A stretch of DNA of 64,000 nucleotides from Mangifera indica (GCF_011075055.1 NC_058141.1:19346031-19410030), one strand, 5' to 3'. Shown: positions 40,795 through 57,940, counted from the first letter of the stretch. The notes: generated from the letters alone by a model not told the origin. A program made the numbers and translations.

Positions 40795-40935
40795 ACGTTT
40801 TGTTTGTTTTATTACCTTTTTTCATCCAAAAGGTGTCTTTTTAACGCCTGCCAGCGGCCGGCGCTAATTCATATTTCTTGCCTTGCTCATTGCCAGTCTT
40901 TACTTTGTGAATTTCGATTTCAGCTTTCTCTTAAA

Positions 40936-42849
40936 ATGCAAATTCATAGACTTTCAGTTCCAAATAACACTCTTATTCCGCCCGCTTTGTCCTCTCCTCA
41001 TATTCTTTACTCGTCTTTATCTTCATTACACCGCCCCACCAAACTTCTTCTGAATCCAAGTTCAAAAGCTGGGTTTTGTAATTCACTCAAAAGACTATCC
41101 AAATCACTTACTTGTTTGAGAAAACATGGTGGTTCAATTCGTGTCAGCTGTGGAGCGGCTCAAGATAATGAGGATGCCTTTTATATGAGGAGATGCGTTG
41201 AGCTAGCGAGAAAGGGAATTGGGTGTACAAGTCCCAATCCAATGGTGGGTTGTTTGATTGTTAAAGATGGAAAGATTGTTGGTGAAGGGTTTCATCCTAA
41301 AGCTGGACAGCCACATGCTGAGGTTACCCACCGTTTATTTCTACTTATTATTATTATTATTATTATTATTTTGGTTTTTTTGGATCATTTCATGTCTCGG
41401 CTTACATATTTTGATTCAATTGGTTTTCTTGTTTATTTTGCCGAGAAATTTAAGTAATTAATAAAAATAATGAACCTTTTTAGTCAAATTTCAATATTTT
41501 AATTGACTTGATAATTTTTTTGTTTACTGTGTTTCTAGCTACTGTTAGTGCTGATACAAATAATTTGTTTTCAATCGGAAAAATATTTAATATTCTCTTA
41601 CTTCATTAAGAAATCAGTTTCAAATGTTATCCAGTCTGTGTTGGATTTACTTGTGTGTTTAACTTGTGAAACTATTATGGTTTCAGCTAAATGATGCTGT
41701 ATATAAGCTTTGAACTGGCATGGTCTGATTAGAAACTATTGCTGAGGAATTTGAGTCAGGAGATGAAACTTGCAGGTGTTTGCTCTGAGAGATGCTGGGC
41801 ACTTGGCTGAGGATGCAACAGCATATGTGAGCTTGGAACCATGTAATCACTACGGAAGAACTCCACCATGTACTGAAGCTCTGATTAAAGCTAAGGTTAA
41901 GAAAGTGGTGGTTGGAATGGTGGATCCAAACCCAATTGTAGATTCAAAGGGGTTAGATAGGCTGAGAGATGCTGGAATTGACGTGACCGTGGGTGTAGAA
42001 GAAGAATTGTGCAAGCAGCTCAATGAGGCCTTTATTCATCAAATGTTAACAGGGAAACCTTTTGTGACAGTAAGGTAAACATTTTCTTTTGCTTGTCATG
42101 AATCTGGCATGTGTATTGACTCATGTACCATTGCTCAATAAATTTGAAGTTTGCAGGTTCAAATTTACTTGTTGGGTCATAATATTTTAATTATTGTTCT
42201 TGAGTGATATAATGTGAAACTAATGATTTCCAGGTATTCTCTTTCTGTCAATGGCCATCTTCTGGACCAACTTGGAGATGGAGTTACTAAGTCTGGTGGA
42301 TACTACTCGCGGTTGTTACAAGAATACGATGCAGTTATACTGTCTGCCTCATTGACTGAGAAGTCCTCAATACCTGAATCGCATGAACCTGGTGCTAATC
42401 AACCCCTTAAGATTATAACGGCTACTAATTCTAGTTCTCAAATTCAATTGCCTCTTCTCACTGAAGAAACTGCTTCTAGAGTAATAGTATTTACCAGCAA
42501 AGAGGCAATTTTGGAAAATGAAACTGCTAAAAGAGGAATTGAAACAGTGGTTTTGAATCAAGTAACTTTAAACGCAATCCTAGAATACTGCAAGCGCAAG
42601 GGATTGAACAGTGTTTTACTGGATTTGAGAAGTGATTATGCCGACCTTGAAATGCTTCTCAGAGAGGGTATTGAACAAAATATTATGCAAAAGATCATGG
42701 TGGAAGTCTTGCCTGTATGGAATGAAGGGGATGATGGGAATGCGCTTGCCCTACTAAATGGTTTAAAGAAAGGATTAGTAGTGAAGAAATTACAACCTAA
42801 GATATCAAGTCAGAGCATTGTTCTTGAGGGATACCTTCAGTATGGGTGA
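40936..42849 (+). CDS. PYRD: Riboflavin biosynthesis deaminase PYRD, chloroplastic
   Basis: Three exons (40936-41322, 41776-42074, 42234-42849) encode 433 residues. The first 70 are rich in serine, leucine and basic residues, as in a plastid transit peptide. The zinc-binding deaminase domain follows, with the HAE motif at 127-129 and [16 protein letters not shown] carrying the two zinc cysteines (152 and 161). The enzyme deaminates the diaminohydroxypyrimidine ribosyl phosphate, the second step of riboflavin synthesis in plastids. The C-terminal half resembles a RibD reductase domain ([28 protein letters not shown]), but in plant PYRD this domain is degenerate and reduction is done by a separate protein, PYRR. 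The ATG at 40936 is preferred over an upstream in-frame start because the transit peptide begins naturally there. Intron 1 has an (ATT)n tract. Confidence 0.93.
41345..41371. repeat. (ATT)n microsatellite in PYRD intron 1
   Basis: About eight ATT units close to the 5' end of intron 1. A second ATT tract lies at 58738-58766, downstream of the 81-aa gene. Confidence 0.85.
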
Positions 42850-43795
42850 TTAGAACCCATGGACACAGATTGCATCATCTCTGGCTTAATAGTAGAGTTG
42901 GTTTTGGTTATTGGTGAATGTCAAATCGGCAACCTCTCAAGGGAGTTCTTAAAGGAGCTAGTTGGAATGCAATGTTATCTCATTTTGGTTTGATTTGATG
43001 CATAGCTCTTTGTTGGCTTATCCTATATTTTTTCCAGAATTTCCTGTGAGAGCTTGAACGATCTTTGTCTGAGAGTAAATACTAAAAGGTTACATTTGAG
43101 CGCACTTTATATACAAATATGAAATTATGGAATGCAGTCAGATTTAAATTCAAACTTGGTCGATTTATGCTCATGGGCTGTTTCTGTAAATGCTTGGGAA
43201 AAGTTTAACTCCGTGACTGGAATTTCCTCATTGTTTTTAATCTGTAAACTATATGAACTTAGCTGATATATTGAAACCCTCAAGACCAATTACTCCCGAA
43301 TTTAAAATACAGAAATAAGATGTTAGGGGTGTATGGAATTCAAAGTTTTTTGGGATTTATAGGTATTTTACTCAAGTCGAACCCACCATCCTTAAGCTGG
43401 ATTTCAGCTCAAAGGCAGAAATCAAGCTGCTCGAGCTTCAACATTAGTTGAGCCGAGCTTGTCTTGGCTGACACCCCTACTTTCACGGTCACCATACAGT
43501 CTAGCACAACTCGTCCTGCATGTGAGATGCCAATCCAGAAGCAGAGTGTCAAAATCCCATTATTTTCTTTCATACGGATAGGCTTTATTAAAGTCATGAA
43601 TTTAGTTTATATACAACAAAAATAGGTTTCCTGGCCACCTCACTTTATTATATGCACATTTACGTTCAGACATCAGCTGTAATAATACATCTGGATGCAG
43701 CAGGAGGGTAGCTCCAAGTTCCTGACAATATTAAAGTATTTAGGCAGCTTATTCTGTAGCCCATGTGCAGATGTTGCTTGAATTTCCTGTCTACT

Positions 43796-46090
43796 TCACA
43801 AGGTAGGCCGACCATTATGTGAATGCTCAAAAGAATGACTCTTTCGCTTTGCAATTATCTGTGCTTGAATAATTTTCTGAGTTCTAACTGCTTCCTCAAT
43901 GTTGGTCTGAACAAGATTGCAAAGTTCATCCAAGGCTAACATTGGAAAAGGTTCCTCAATAAGCACCCCAACCTACAGAAATCAACCATCAGATTCGTTT
44001 TCATGTTTGATAGGCAATATATGCAATATATCTTCAGAAACAAATGGCTGATATCAAGTTATCACTGTTGGATATTTGCCACAACTTGCACTCCAGAAGC
44101 AAGGTGTTTGGGTTGCCACAAGAATAATTTATTTGACATCTCCATAACCATTAGCAAAAGTAGGACTTTCAAAACTATTTTAAGGAATAGAGAGAGTAGT
44201 GCCAAATCAAGACTGCCTCTTATACTTACTATTTGCCTTGAATAGCAATGAGGATGAAGGGCACACGAAGTCTATTTGGTTCTACATGGGAAAATCTCAT
44301 GGATGCAAATATGCAAGCATAATAACTCATTCGACTAACAACTGTCACAGCCAGTCTCTTCTTGCTTCATTTTACCTTTGATCTTGAAGTGACCTTGTCA
44401 ATTCAATATAATAGGAATCAAATGTAAGTCAATACAAACCAAAGATGTCTTATTTTGAAAAAATGAATGAGAGCCCATATGAGTAAATTGAAACTAATGG
44501 CCACAGAAACATCTAAATTTGAAGACAGAGAAAGAGATACGCACTTCTTCTATGCAGAACAAAGATGCAGCACTGATAAAAGTAGCTGGAACCACTATCC
44601 AATGGCAATCATCCCAAAGTATGATGGGAAGAGTGAGATGCCAGAGGAATAGAAACCTTGATGTCAAGCGTGTGTATGAGAGAGGGATAGGAATACCGAT
44701 GAGCTGTTCACATATACCGATTCCTTCATGAAAACAAGACATCTTTGACTCCTGCACCATAATGAGGGTGATTAAGATGAAGATTTTGATAAAGGAACAA
44801 TCAGTTCACAACCCTGATCTGCCATTGGACTTTATTTTTTTATTTTATGAACACATTCATTCAAGATTAGAGTTTCCCTAGTTGCTTTTTATTTCTAACT
44901 TGTCTGGATTTTAGGGTATATGTTACCTTTAACATTAAGTTACATGTTTTTAACAATCAAGAACCTGAAAAATTTTAAAGCAATCATCTTCAATTTATTC
45001 ACACCCGCGTGTACAACAATTTTTCATGAAACTAGACCCCAAACTATAAACTAGATACAGATGACACCCCTAAACATCAATCATAATATGAAAATCTGAG
45101 AATTTAAGTAATGCAAGAAGAGAGATACCAACATAGTTCTCTTTGATCCATCTAAGTTTAGCAACCGCAGGCTTTGGGAAATGAATTCAATAATGCAGCG
45201 GGGCCGATGCTTTGAACTAAGTACTACTCCCAAATCATCTCCATCGAGCAAAGTTTTGAGATCTCTGCCAATATCTGAGCCATAAATCACATGACACTGC
45301 ATATGCAAGAAAAAAAATAAATTGAGCAGGTAATACGCAGAAATGATCAAGAATTAATGCGTTAAATCACGACTAACAATGGTAGAAAAGAGAGGAAAAA
45401 AAAAAAAAAAACAAAACACACCTTAAGAGCAACTGGGAAAGCCATAATATAACGCAAAAGCTTATCCTTAATAGAGTCATCAGCAGAATCGTCAACCCCA
45501 GAAATGAGCATACAAGCAAAATCAATAGTTCCTGCAACGATCTTAGTCCAAGCCTTTCTGCCTTCCTCATACCTCGAATACGAAGCCTCAGTCCTAAACA
45601 CCAAAAGCAGCGCCAAAGCGGGAGCCGTCAGTTGATACGGCAACGAAGAAGCTCTTAAAACGGGGAAGAACCCGGGCAACAAATGCATTTCCACAGCAGA
45701 ATTGTAACTCGCAATAATCACAGCCACCAAAGTAAAAGCAATCACTGGTGGGATTAATGAAAGTATCACGCGAGAAGATAAGCTTGAAAGTAAGTGCCTA
45801 ATGTGACGCAATGAGCTTCTGTGATAAACCCATTTTTCGTGGTTGTACAATGATCTCTTCCGTTGCATTCCACGCTCTTTAACGCGGTCAGCCCAGTCAG
45901 GGATGGCACGAAGAATTGAATTTACAGTTAGGTTTTTAAAGGGAGATTCTGATTCAGGTTGCGAGGAAGAGAGAGTTTTGAAGGTAAGAAGTTTAGTGGG
46001 TTTCGAGGGAAAGGTGAGAGTGCCATGTAATTTGAATAGGGGTTTGGGGGTAAAGCTGGAAGAAAGTGAAAGTTTGGTGGATTGGTTCAT
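43796..46090 (-). CDS. VCCN1: Voltage-dependent chloride channel 1, chloroplastic (bestrophin-like)
   Basis: Four exons (46090-45422, 45296-45129, 44751-44545, 43972-43796) encode 406 residues, near the 410 of Arabidopsis VCCN1. The first 50 or so residues are serine- and lysine-rich (plastid transit peptide). The bestrophin-like UPF0187 domain has two N-terminal membrane helices (VILSLIPPVIAFTLVAVII; LTAPALALLLVFRTEASYSR), the conserved YEEGRKAWTKIV, and two later helices around SRFLFLWHLTLPIILW and PATFISAASLFCIEE. It then carries VGVLIEEPFPMLALDELC and a cytosolic-type helix (NIEEAVRTQKIIQAQIIAKRK). VCCN1 lets chloride cross the thylakoid membrane and adjusts the proton motive force under changing light. 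VCCN2 is the alternative paralogue; neighbourhood with SKIP4 favours VCCN1. Confidence 0.92.
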
Positions 46091-47225
46091 TGGGCTTGAA
46101 GAGCAGAAAACGAAGCAGAGAACAGTTAAGGTCTAAAGCAGAGTGTGTGGGAGTGGATGATGGGTCGTTGGCAATGGCTCAAGGCAACGGTTGTTTCATA
46201 TTTTAACACGTTCAAATTAAATGAGAAGGATAAACTATTGAGTTTTTCTCTGTGTTACTGCACGAGGACGAAATATTTGTCACGGAGCTTTCCTTGCCGT
46301 CCATCTCTGCTGTTGTACTAAAATGAGCATTCACGTGGATGATCTGACTGTCCGACCTGTTTATATTGTACATACGCGATTGATTCTTAAAAAAAGATTA
46401 ACGGTCCGGAAGCTCACAGTTCCATCATCCTTTGACATTGAATAATATCTTGTAAATATTCTTTTGAGTCCATAATTAAATATATATAATTATATATTTA
46501 AATATTATTTTTTTTCACATTATTTATATAACTAATTATATTCTTTTGTATAAGTATAACTAGATCTTGACTGAATATTTGTGAAACTCTTGATAAACAT
46601 CCTCTTAATGACTTTTTCATGAAAATCATTTTGTAATTTTAAAAATAAATTTTCCAAAATCCAAACACACCTTTAAAACCTTGTGCACAATCTCATATGT
46701 TTGTTGTACAAGTGTATTCGAATTGAGTCAGTTGGGACTCAAATTTAGTTTTAGCTCAAACGATCCAAACTTAAATTAAAATTCTGACTCAACCTTAGGT
46801 TTGATTTGATTATCCCTTCAATAATATTATTCATCTCACTAGTGACACAATTCATCTTGCTAGCAATAGTATTCACTCTATCGATAACTTTTCAACGAAA
46901 TTTTGCATTAGTTCGAACAAGTTCAAACTCCAAATAGACATTATGAATACAAACCAAACTCAAACCCATCTATGGTTTTTCGCAATCTAATGGCTATGAT
47001 ATTTATATCAATCCTCAAAGAATCCATTAAGACAAGAAACAACCACCTCATTATTTCAGCAACATGCATTCAAATCTGAACTTTTCCTTCAAAAATAAAA
47101 AGTTCATACTGAAGGATCAAAAGGAACTTGTCTGATATTACAACTTCCATATATCCACAGCAGCCGTAAAATGCTGAAAGTCAAGTGCAGTCATGTTCCT
47201 ATGCAAACCTAACTTTTCTTATAAA
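46091..47225. other. Intergenic region between VCCN1 and the 79-aa gene
   Basis: VCCN1 promoter and leader on the left; AT-rich unremarkable DNA elsewhere. The stretch 46740-46990 has repeated CAAACTCAAA/TTCGAA-type words seen elsewhere in the window, but no defined element ends. Confidence 0.45.
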
Positions 47226-49196
47226 CTATGGATGCCCCTTGGCACCTTTAGAACTCAGCTCCGATGTCTGGTTTTCTTGGGATTCTTTTGTTGATCCAAA
47301 GACAAACTCTTTCACCGAGCTTTCTGCTGATAGTATTGCCCTTTTAATCTGCCATTGCAAATAAATACCACCATGCCATCAGAAGATCAAGCATATATTG
47401 ATCTTCAACAGAGTGTGATAAATTGATAAATTTAGGATCAATATCTTAAAAAATGATATTCTGTACTAATGATGTTTGGGGTTGGGATTAGGGAGACGAG
47501 AGAATGACAAAGCTGAACAAAAATTAAGGCCCTAAGCTGAATCACTTCCCACTGTGCTAAACATAAATGAGCCTTCTACTCTGTGTCCTCTTAGGTCTCT
47601 GACTATTCCTTCTAGCTGTCATCTTTCTGGGAACATTATAATTGAAACTTATCATAGAATGCCAATAAAACACTGTCTGATTTGACATTCTGTTGGGCCA
47701 CCAATCACGCAGGTATACAAAAGGAAACATAAGGAAGCCAATAGCAGATTAGCAGAAGATAGTGAGCCGGCTGCATTAGTTATGGCAAAGCAAAAAAGGG
47801 AAAAAGTGGAGATTTAAATAGAATTGAGAGAAAAGTGGAGACTCAAGTAAGGAAGAACTAAAAAGGAGGGGACTTAGGAGAGAAGCGAATAGGATAAGGA
47901 AAATATCAGGGAAATATTGAGAAGGCTTCGGCCAAGGAAGAAACTGACACCTCTTATTGCCAAATTAACATTTCTGAATAGCATTTAATACTGACTGATT
48001 TTGATTGAATAGATTAGCCTATTGTGGCTCTTACATTTACATTGGAGTCATTACTGGATTTCTACTTTTGTGTGTGGAAGTGTTTGTGTTGTTGTGATTA
48101 GTTTGTGCAAGAAAACACCAGAAGGACTGGAAGCCAAATTGATGGACGCAGGCTACTAACACACTCCCAACTGTTCAGAAGGAAATTAAGAAAAAAGAAA
48201 CCCATAAGTTCAAAAGATGGTGAATTTATACTGCTACATACAACAGATCCCTCAGTCACCTCTCCTCTCCCCCCAAATTTCATCATGCCACTGAAGAAAA
48301 AAACTTTGTTTGAAAGCTCAATATGCCATATCAAGGTAACTAAAGTAGCACTGTATTCTCTAAAAAGGTTCAATGGGTAAGGACAATGCTCAAATCTTAG
48401 AATTCTACTAAAACAGCACCCCAAGCAAAAATTTGCTTCCTTACGCTTCAACAAAATAAAGAACACATCTAAAATAAACCATTAAAAAAGGATTTTAGCA
48501 GCAACTGAATCTCAGGAGCCAAAACAATCAAGCCTGTAACATTGATCTTACCAAACAAATTTATAACTCCAAGACCTATTGCAATTCTACAAGCAATCAA
48601 ACCAAACGGTGTTGAGAACCTTATAAGTATCTCTCAGCCACCAACCCAAGGATCAAATAGTACATTTCAAGCTCGATCCTGCTTCTTTAAATTCATATCT
48701 CTAAGATTTAAATTTTAATACATCCAGCCCCCATAAGCTAACCCTAATCAAACTTTTGCCCATGAAACTATATTGACAAGAGAAAGCATGCAACAGGTCA
48801 TCCACATGTTGAATCACAATTAATCACAATTTTCAGGCTTATAATGCAACACAATTGTTTGATTGAAAACTTACAGTGTGGAAGTGTGATTGTATACCTA
48901 TAATCAAATGCATATAGACAACACTTCAAAAAAAACTCGTTTGGGTGGTGAGTTGGCAACAGAGGAAAGAAGCAAATGCATATAGAACCAAAAAAAAAAA
49001 AATCTTTGGATTGATGATAAAGATAAATCTTCACTGAGAAATGCATATAAAAACAGATATAATGTTGAAATAAACATACAGGGTCAAGGGCGTTGGGTTC
49101 AGGGCCATAATCAGCGGTTAATAGAAAATAAGAAGCAACAGCAGTGGCCACGATCGTTGTTCTTCTCATCAACTTGTCTGTTTTTGGGTTCATCAT
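47226..49196 (-). CDS. Small single-pass membrane protein of unknown function, 79 aa
   Basis: Two exons (49196-49080, 47348-47226) encode 79 residues across a 1.7-kb intron. The N-terminus MMNPKTDKLMRRTTI is basic. A membrane helix (IVATAVASYFLLTADYG) and PEPNALDP follow, then an amphipathic C-terminal part (IKRAILSAESSVKEFVFGST, then a polar tail ending KGHP). A short positive N-terminus plus one helix suits a mitochondrial or endoplasmic-reticulum tail protein, but no function is known to me. The clean phase-0 joint at DP|IKRAIL is the main evidence that the exons belong together. A second ATG three bases in would give 78 residues. Confidence 0.65.
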
Positions 49197-49524
49197 ATCT
49201 ACTTCTATTTTACTTCTTCACTAGCTTAATTTCAGGAGGGCAGAGACACGGCAATTCACAGTAAAAAGAGAAGTAGCAGGGTTTGGCAGAATTTGGGTGT
49301 ATCAGTTGTGGAAAATATTTAAAACCACCCTCACTTTTAACACTATCGCCCTGTAACTTCCAGATTACATGTTGTTTCACATGTTGACTAGACTCTTTTT
49401 CTTACATTGTATAAATTATTACCTCAAAACCATTGAATTAATCAAAAGTGAGCTAAAGGCGTCTTAAGCTTCTGACTGAGACTCCGTTCTCCTAGCATCG
49501 ACTCAGACACTGACAAGAGCTTCC

Positions 49525-51313
49525 ATGGAAGAACCGAAACCACCATCAGAAGCAGCAACAGAGAACCCACCTGCCCAAGTTACAACTCCACCACCAGACA
49601 CTCCACAAACTGTGCCTCCGCAAGCTCCTTCACCTCCTCCTCCTCCTCCTCCTCCTACAATCTCCAAGAAAAGACCACTTGACAACCGTGGGCAACTCCA
49701 ACACTCCAACTACTACAAGATGCGTCTTGTTCTTAAAGATCTTCGTCCTCACATTATTGAGGTACACTCTTGTTACCCATTACCACAAATTTACGATTTT
49801 GTCTGAATTTGTTGTGGAATTCGAGATCTTTTCCTTTCATTCGGGGGTTTACGTTTGTAATGCAATTGGGTCCTGTTACTCACTTGGAATTTGCACTTGG
49901 TTTTCACATATTATTGATTTCATATCTGGGTTTGTTTGATTAGACGTACCAGTGTACTCTTAGCCAGTTTTTTAAGCAAAAGTGATTTGTTTTTAGGTAA
50001 TTTTGCTTTGACAAGCCTTTGTCTTAGGATGAGCCTTTGTCCCCCAAATTTCTTGATAATTTTTGTTGTCTTTGCAATTTTATTTTCCTGTGTAGAAGCT
50101 ATTATCTTTTAATAATCCAATTTGGCTTGTTGATTCCCTCGCGCTGCTCTGGTATGACCATTGTTGTTATGCTTATCATAATAATAGTATGCTCCAATTC
50201 TACATCATATACCTAATTCTCTGGAAAGTTTAGTCACTTCGGGGCTAATTATCTGTTCCTAGTACTGGCTTATAAGTGTTTCTTTTTATGGATGATAGAC
50301 AGGAATTGGATTTTGCCATATGGGTGCCTTTCAGAGTGCTTCATTTCATTTTTATGGAAAAGGATATAATAATGGTCTTGATATTCAACAGCTTTGATGA
50401 CATTTCATTAGCCTTTGATACGATGTTGGACTTCATGCTAATACTTGGTTTTTTGTAGTTGTTGCGGACACCTGACTTTCGGAATTGCAAAGTAACTCAT
50501 GAAGTTCGTGAAAGTAAGCCTACCAGCTTACTTATCTAGTATAATTACTTAGTGTATTTGTTCTTAAATTTGAATGCCAACTTGTTTTTGTTAGTAAGCA
50601 TCAGCTAATGTGAGTTTTTGTCCTCAACGGAATTTGTGCCATCACTTGATAACTTCTGCAAATTCACGGTGGAAATCACTTGGACATAACTGGCTTGTTT
50701 GCATCTTCTTGAATTTTTTTTATCTGGTTTGAACTACATTAAACTTTTCTGTGTCCACTTAGAGCAATCACTCAGATGAATTTACCTTCATGTTGAGGAG
50801 CCGTTGGATTTGTTTGAATGTGAAATGTCTTGTAAGTACTAAGTTTTCTTTGTATGCCAGTATTTGAACCTTCTGATTGTTACTGCTGATGTTCAAAAGT
50901 TTGTTATAATGGTTATAATTGCATGAGATCATCACCCTTTGTTATGTATAGCCTTATGTTTTGTTTAATGAATTGGCTTTTGACAATATAACTTGCAATT
51001 TGCAGAGATAAAGATTCTGGTGGAACTGTGCAAAGCAGAAACGGTGATTGCAGCAGAGGTTAGGGATGTAGCCGAACGTCAGCCACCCCAAGATGTTAAG
51101 GTGGCAGAGCAACCTCAACAAGACAAGTTAAGTGCAAAACCATCTGAAATAGAGTCCAAGAAGCTGCAAGGTGAAGATGGTGAGACACAAGGGTCATGTA
51201 TTGTTGGAGGATCAGCGTTCGGCTGGAACTTTATCACTTTTGCTGGCACTCAACCTGTGTATTATGGAGTAACAAAGGAACTATTTCGAAAATTGAATTC
51301 AGAAGGCCAATGA
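49525..51313 (+). CDS. Conserved plant protein of unknown function, proline-rich N-terminus, 199 aa
   Basis: Three exons (49525-49761, 50459-50513, 51006-51313) encode 199 residues. The first 47 are proline-rich and end in a run of eight prolines encoded by CCT repeats. A conserved-looking core follows: SKKRPLDNRGQLQHSNYYKM, VLKDLRPHIIE, then LLRTPDFRNCKVTHEVREK. Residues 100-150 form a charged, low-complexity linker rich in Q, E and K. The C-terminal block GGSAFGWNFITFAGTQPVYY is compact and aromatic and looks like a small folded motif. I do not recognise a named family. KKRP could be a nuclear signal. Splice borders are canonical and all phases agree. Confidence 0.72.
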
Positions 51314-52505
51314 ATGCTCTTTCTCTCGGAGGAAATAATGTATGTGGATTACCCACATTTTTTATGTAGGGGATTGTTATTGTACTTCGCAACCTTGACT
51401 CATTATGTAAACGCAAAGATACCAAAATTTATTTGTTTCATTTCTCTTAGAAACCAAAGGCCTCAGTCTTCTTGTAGGTATGAGATACAGTTAGGGATTG
51501 GTAGTGGTACAAAGAAATTGCGATAGGAGAAGTCCATTAGGTTAGTGGTGGATTTAAGCTAAGTCCAAACAAAGGTCAGTTTGAATCTAGAAAATCTAGT
51601 TTAAACTTGCTCAAACTAGAGATGGGTTAATTGGAGAAGTTGTTGGAAAGTATTGGAGACAAAGAGAGGTAATCAGAGATGAAGAAAAAGCTAAACAAGA
51701 AGAATTTGTTGACGTCATAACAATTTTCTGGTAACTCATTTGAGCCATGCTGGCTTGGCTAAACTTAGAACTCTAGCTGGGATTATTCCAACTTGAGTTT
51801 AGTTTGGTGTGGATCTACCCTCGGATGAGGAGGTTTCTACCATGACTTGTAAGGACACGAAAGAGGCTGATATGTTTATGGAAAGCCAAATGCATACATG
51901 GCCAGCCCAGTTCCTAACCAATGAAAGAGACTTTACCGATGCAGAAGATCCAAGTACAATTTGACTCCTATGATGATAACATAAGAGCTCTATGATGTGA
52001 AATTAAACAGAAAGCTCTTCCGAATCTGTATTTAGCTAATCTAGAGTTTCAGCACAAACACCCTCAACAAATAGTAGGACAAGTGAAGAATATTTATGGC
52101 TAAAGACACGAATTTTCATTATCAAAACACACAAAGCATAGCATCTGTACACAAAATTACACCCTTGTCAACAATCTTAGCCTCCCATCTTTCTTCAAAA
52201 AAGAAAAAGGCTTCCATTTTCAATGGATTTAGATATGAAAAATTGGAACAGTACATATGCATAAATGATCAAACCTCACAAAAGAATGAAAGAACTGCTT
52301 ACACGGCCGTGGGCAAAAAAATAGACTTCCTATATCTATCACAATATCTTTGTCCATCCATAATCACCACAAACCCATGAATAAAACAACTACTTTGATA
52401 AGTCTGAAGTATGTAATTCTTAGATTCCCTAGCCTGGTTGTGGATTTATCAACATCAACACTATGTATTCATCTTCATATTCATGAATCTGCACAATCTT
52501 TTTTT
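51314..52505. other. Intergenic region
   Basis: 3' flank of the 199-aa gene and 3' flank of the BSK gene, which converge here. No open frame with family features, no repeat with clear ends. Confidence 0.5.
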
Positions 52506-56100
<3,595 letters not shown>

Positions 56101-57858
56101 CTCAATATCACAAATCAAAGCATAAAACGATAGAAACCTTTTCAATGAGTTGCCCCTCAAAACAAAATCCGCATCAATTGCACACCCAATTCATTCATGC
56201 AAAGTAATTTAATTTGCTGGTAGAATGAGAAGCTGCAGCCAAATTGAAATCTCATTAGTACTGATAAGAATCCGCAGTCATCCACTAAATTTCCTCCACC
56301 ATAGAATCTGGGCTCAAATATAGACATCTTGCTGAGTTAAAAACAAAATGAAAATAATCTAATTTCTACCGCAAATTTGAATCAGATAAAGCGCAATAAC
56401 CAGCAAGGCTTATTGAACTGTTGATTATCAAAGAAAATAGCTTTTAAAATATATATTTAAAAAAAACTAAAATTAGTATTTTGGGTAAATTTTCGGGAGA
56501 TGAGTTGCTTGTCTTTTGCAATGAAGTACTAAATAAAATCAGAAATCTACCTACCTAATCTTTATTGCAAAATAGAAAAAACCTCAATCACTTTGCTTTA
56601 ACTAAACTAAACTACTACAAGCACTAAAACCTACCTGAAAAAGTGCAGCTCCTTTTAAAGTCACCCAGTCTTGACTTGAGTGACGTTGAAAACACAATTA
56701 AATCAGAACCCAGATAGCAAATTCAAAAATCCCACTTCACTTCCAATGCCACACCATTTTAGGCTTCAACCCACTTCACAAACCAAACCAAAAGGAAAAA
56801 GAAATCACAAGCGTAGGAGCTTTGAATGAATTCAAGACTTACAAGATCCACATTGAGATTGTTGAAACAAGAGAATAAATGAGATCAGATCAGACCACTT
56901 GTATATATCTAATAGTTAGTTTGTTAATGACAAAAGAATAAGGCAATAATTACCGCATGTCATGAATTTTTATTCTAGGCCATAGAATCTGTTGAATATT
57001 TTATAGAATTTGATAAGGTTAGAAATTTGGTTTAGCTGTGCTGTTGGTGAGCTGGTAATATTTGAAGGAGGGAGATATTCAAAGAATTGAATTGAACTGT
57101 AGTGAGGGCCCAGCCTCATAAAGCTGACGCTTTTTTCATCATTCTCTTTGCTCCCCGGCGTCATCATTTCCGTTAGTACCTTATTTCTTCTTTGAGCGGC
57201 GCCGTTTTGATTCCCCTCGTTGCCTCCTCTCTTGTATTTGCCTTTCAGGTGCATTTGTGGGACCCGTTATTAGGCTACACTAGTTATTTCGGTCAAATGT
57301 CAAAACGCGTGTCTGAATAGCCCTTATAGTTTCTCTTTTCAAAATTTAATTTTAATAATTATCATCATAATTTTCATAATCTTATTTAATTATAGACATT
57401 ATTCTATTTAAATTATTTAATAAATAAACAAGTATTAATAAGAAATATTTATAATAATCCAAAACACCCCCATCGTTAATAAATATTATATATAAATAAT
57501 GATAATTTTTTTAATATATAGTATATTTAATTGTATCGTAACAAAACAAATAAATAAATAAATATCAATAATTAATTTGAATTCAAAGTAATTAATTTAA
57601 AATTGGATTTAAGATGTCAACAAAATAAGAAGGTTTGAATTGAGTAAAATATTATATCAAATTCAAACAATTCAAATCAAATTCCCTCTTACATAGAAAC
57701 CCACACTAATCTTTCAGGGATTGTGAAAAATATCTATTTTAAATTTTTAGGACAGTATCGTGCGAACATTAAGGTCCGTGGGTGTATTATAAATATGTAA
57801 AAGTTAGTGGACAAAAGTGGGAAAAAGAAAATATAGAAACTTATTCGATTAAATTCAG
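56101..57858. other. BSK 5' region and divergent promoter of the 81-aa gene
   Basis: The left part should contain the spliced BSK leader and promoter. Around 57340-57700 the DNA is extremely AT-rich. No further gene is supported. Confidence 0.45.
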
Positions 57859-57873
57859 CTAGGGTTAGGGTTT
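57859..57873 (+). promoter_or_regulatory. Double telo-box
   Basis: CTAGGGTTAGGGTTT contains two overlapping telomere-like motifs (AAACCCTA on the other strand), about 70 bases before the start codon of the 81-aa gene. Telo-boxes near the transcription start are typical of genes for ribosome assembly and translation. Confidence 0.6.
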
Positions 57874-57940
57874 GGCTTTCGAACGCATCAAGCAAGAAGA
57901 AAACAGTATTGAATCAGGGCCCGTTAGAAGAACAATTAAG

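Noticed and set aside
49503..49709. Glycine-rich open frame on the minus strand
   Set aside because: It is the antisense shadow of the proline codon run in exon 1 of the 199-aa gene.
57872..57940. In-frame upstream extension of the 81-aa protein
   Set aside because: It begins with TTG and not ATG, overlaps the telo-box leader and has no family support.
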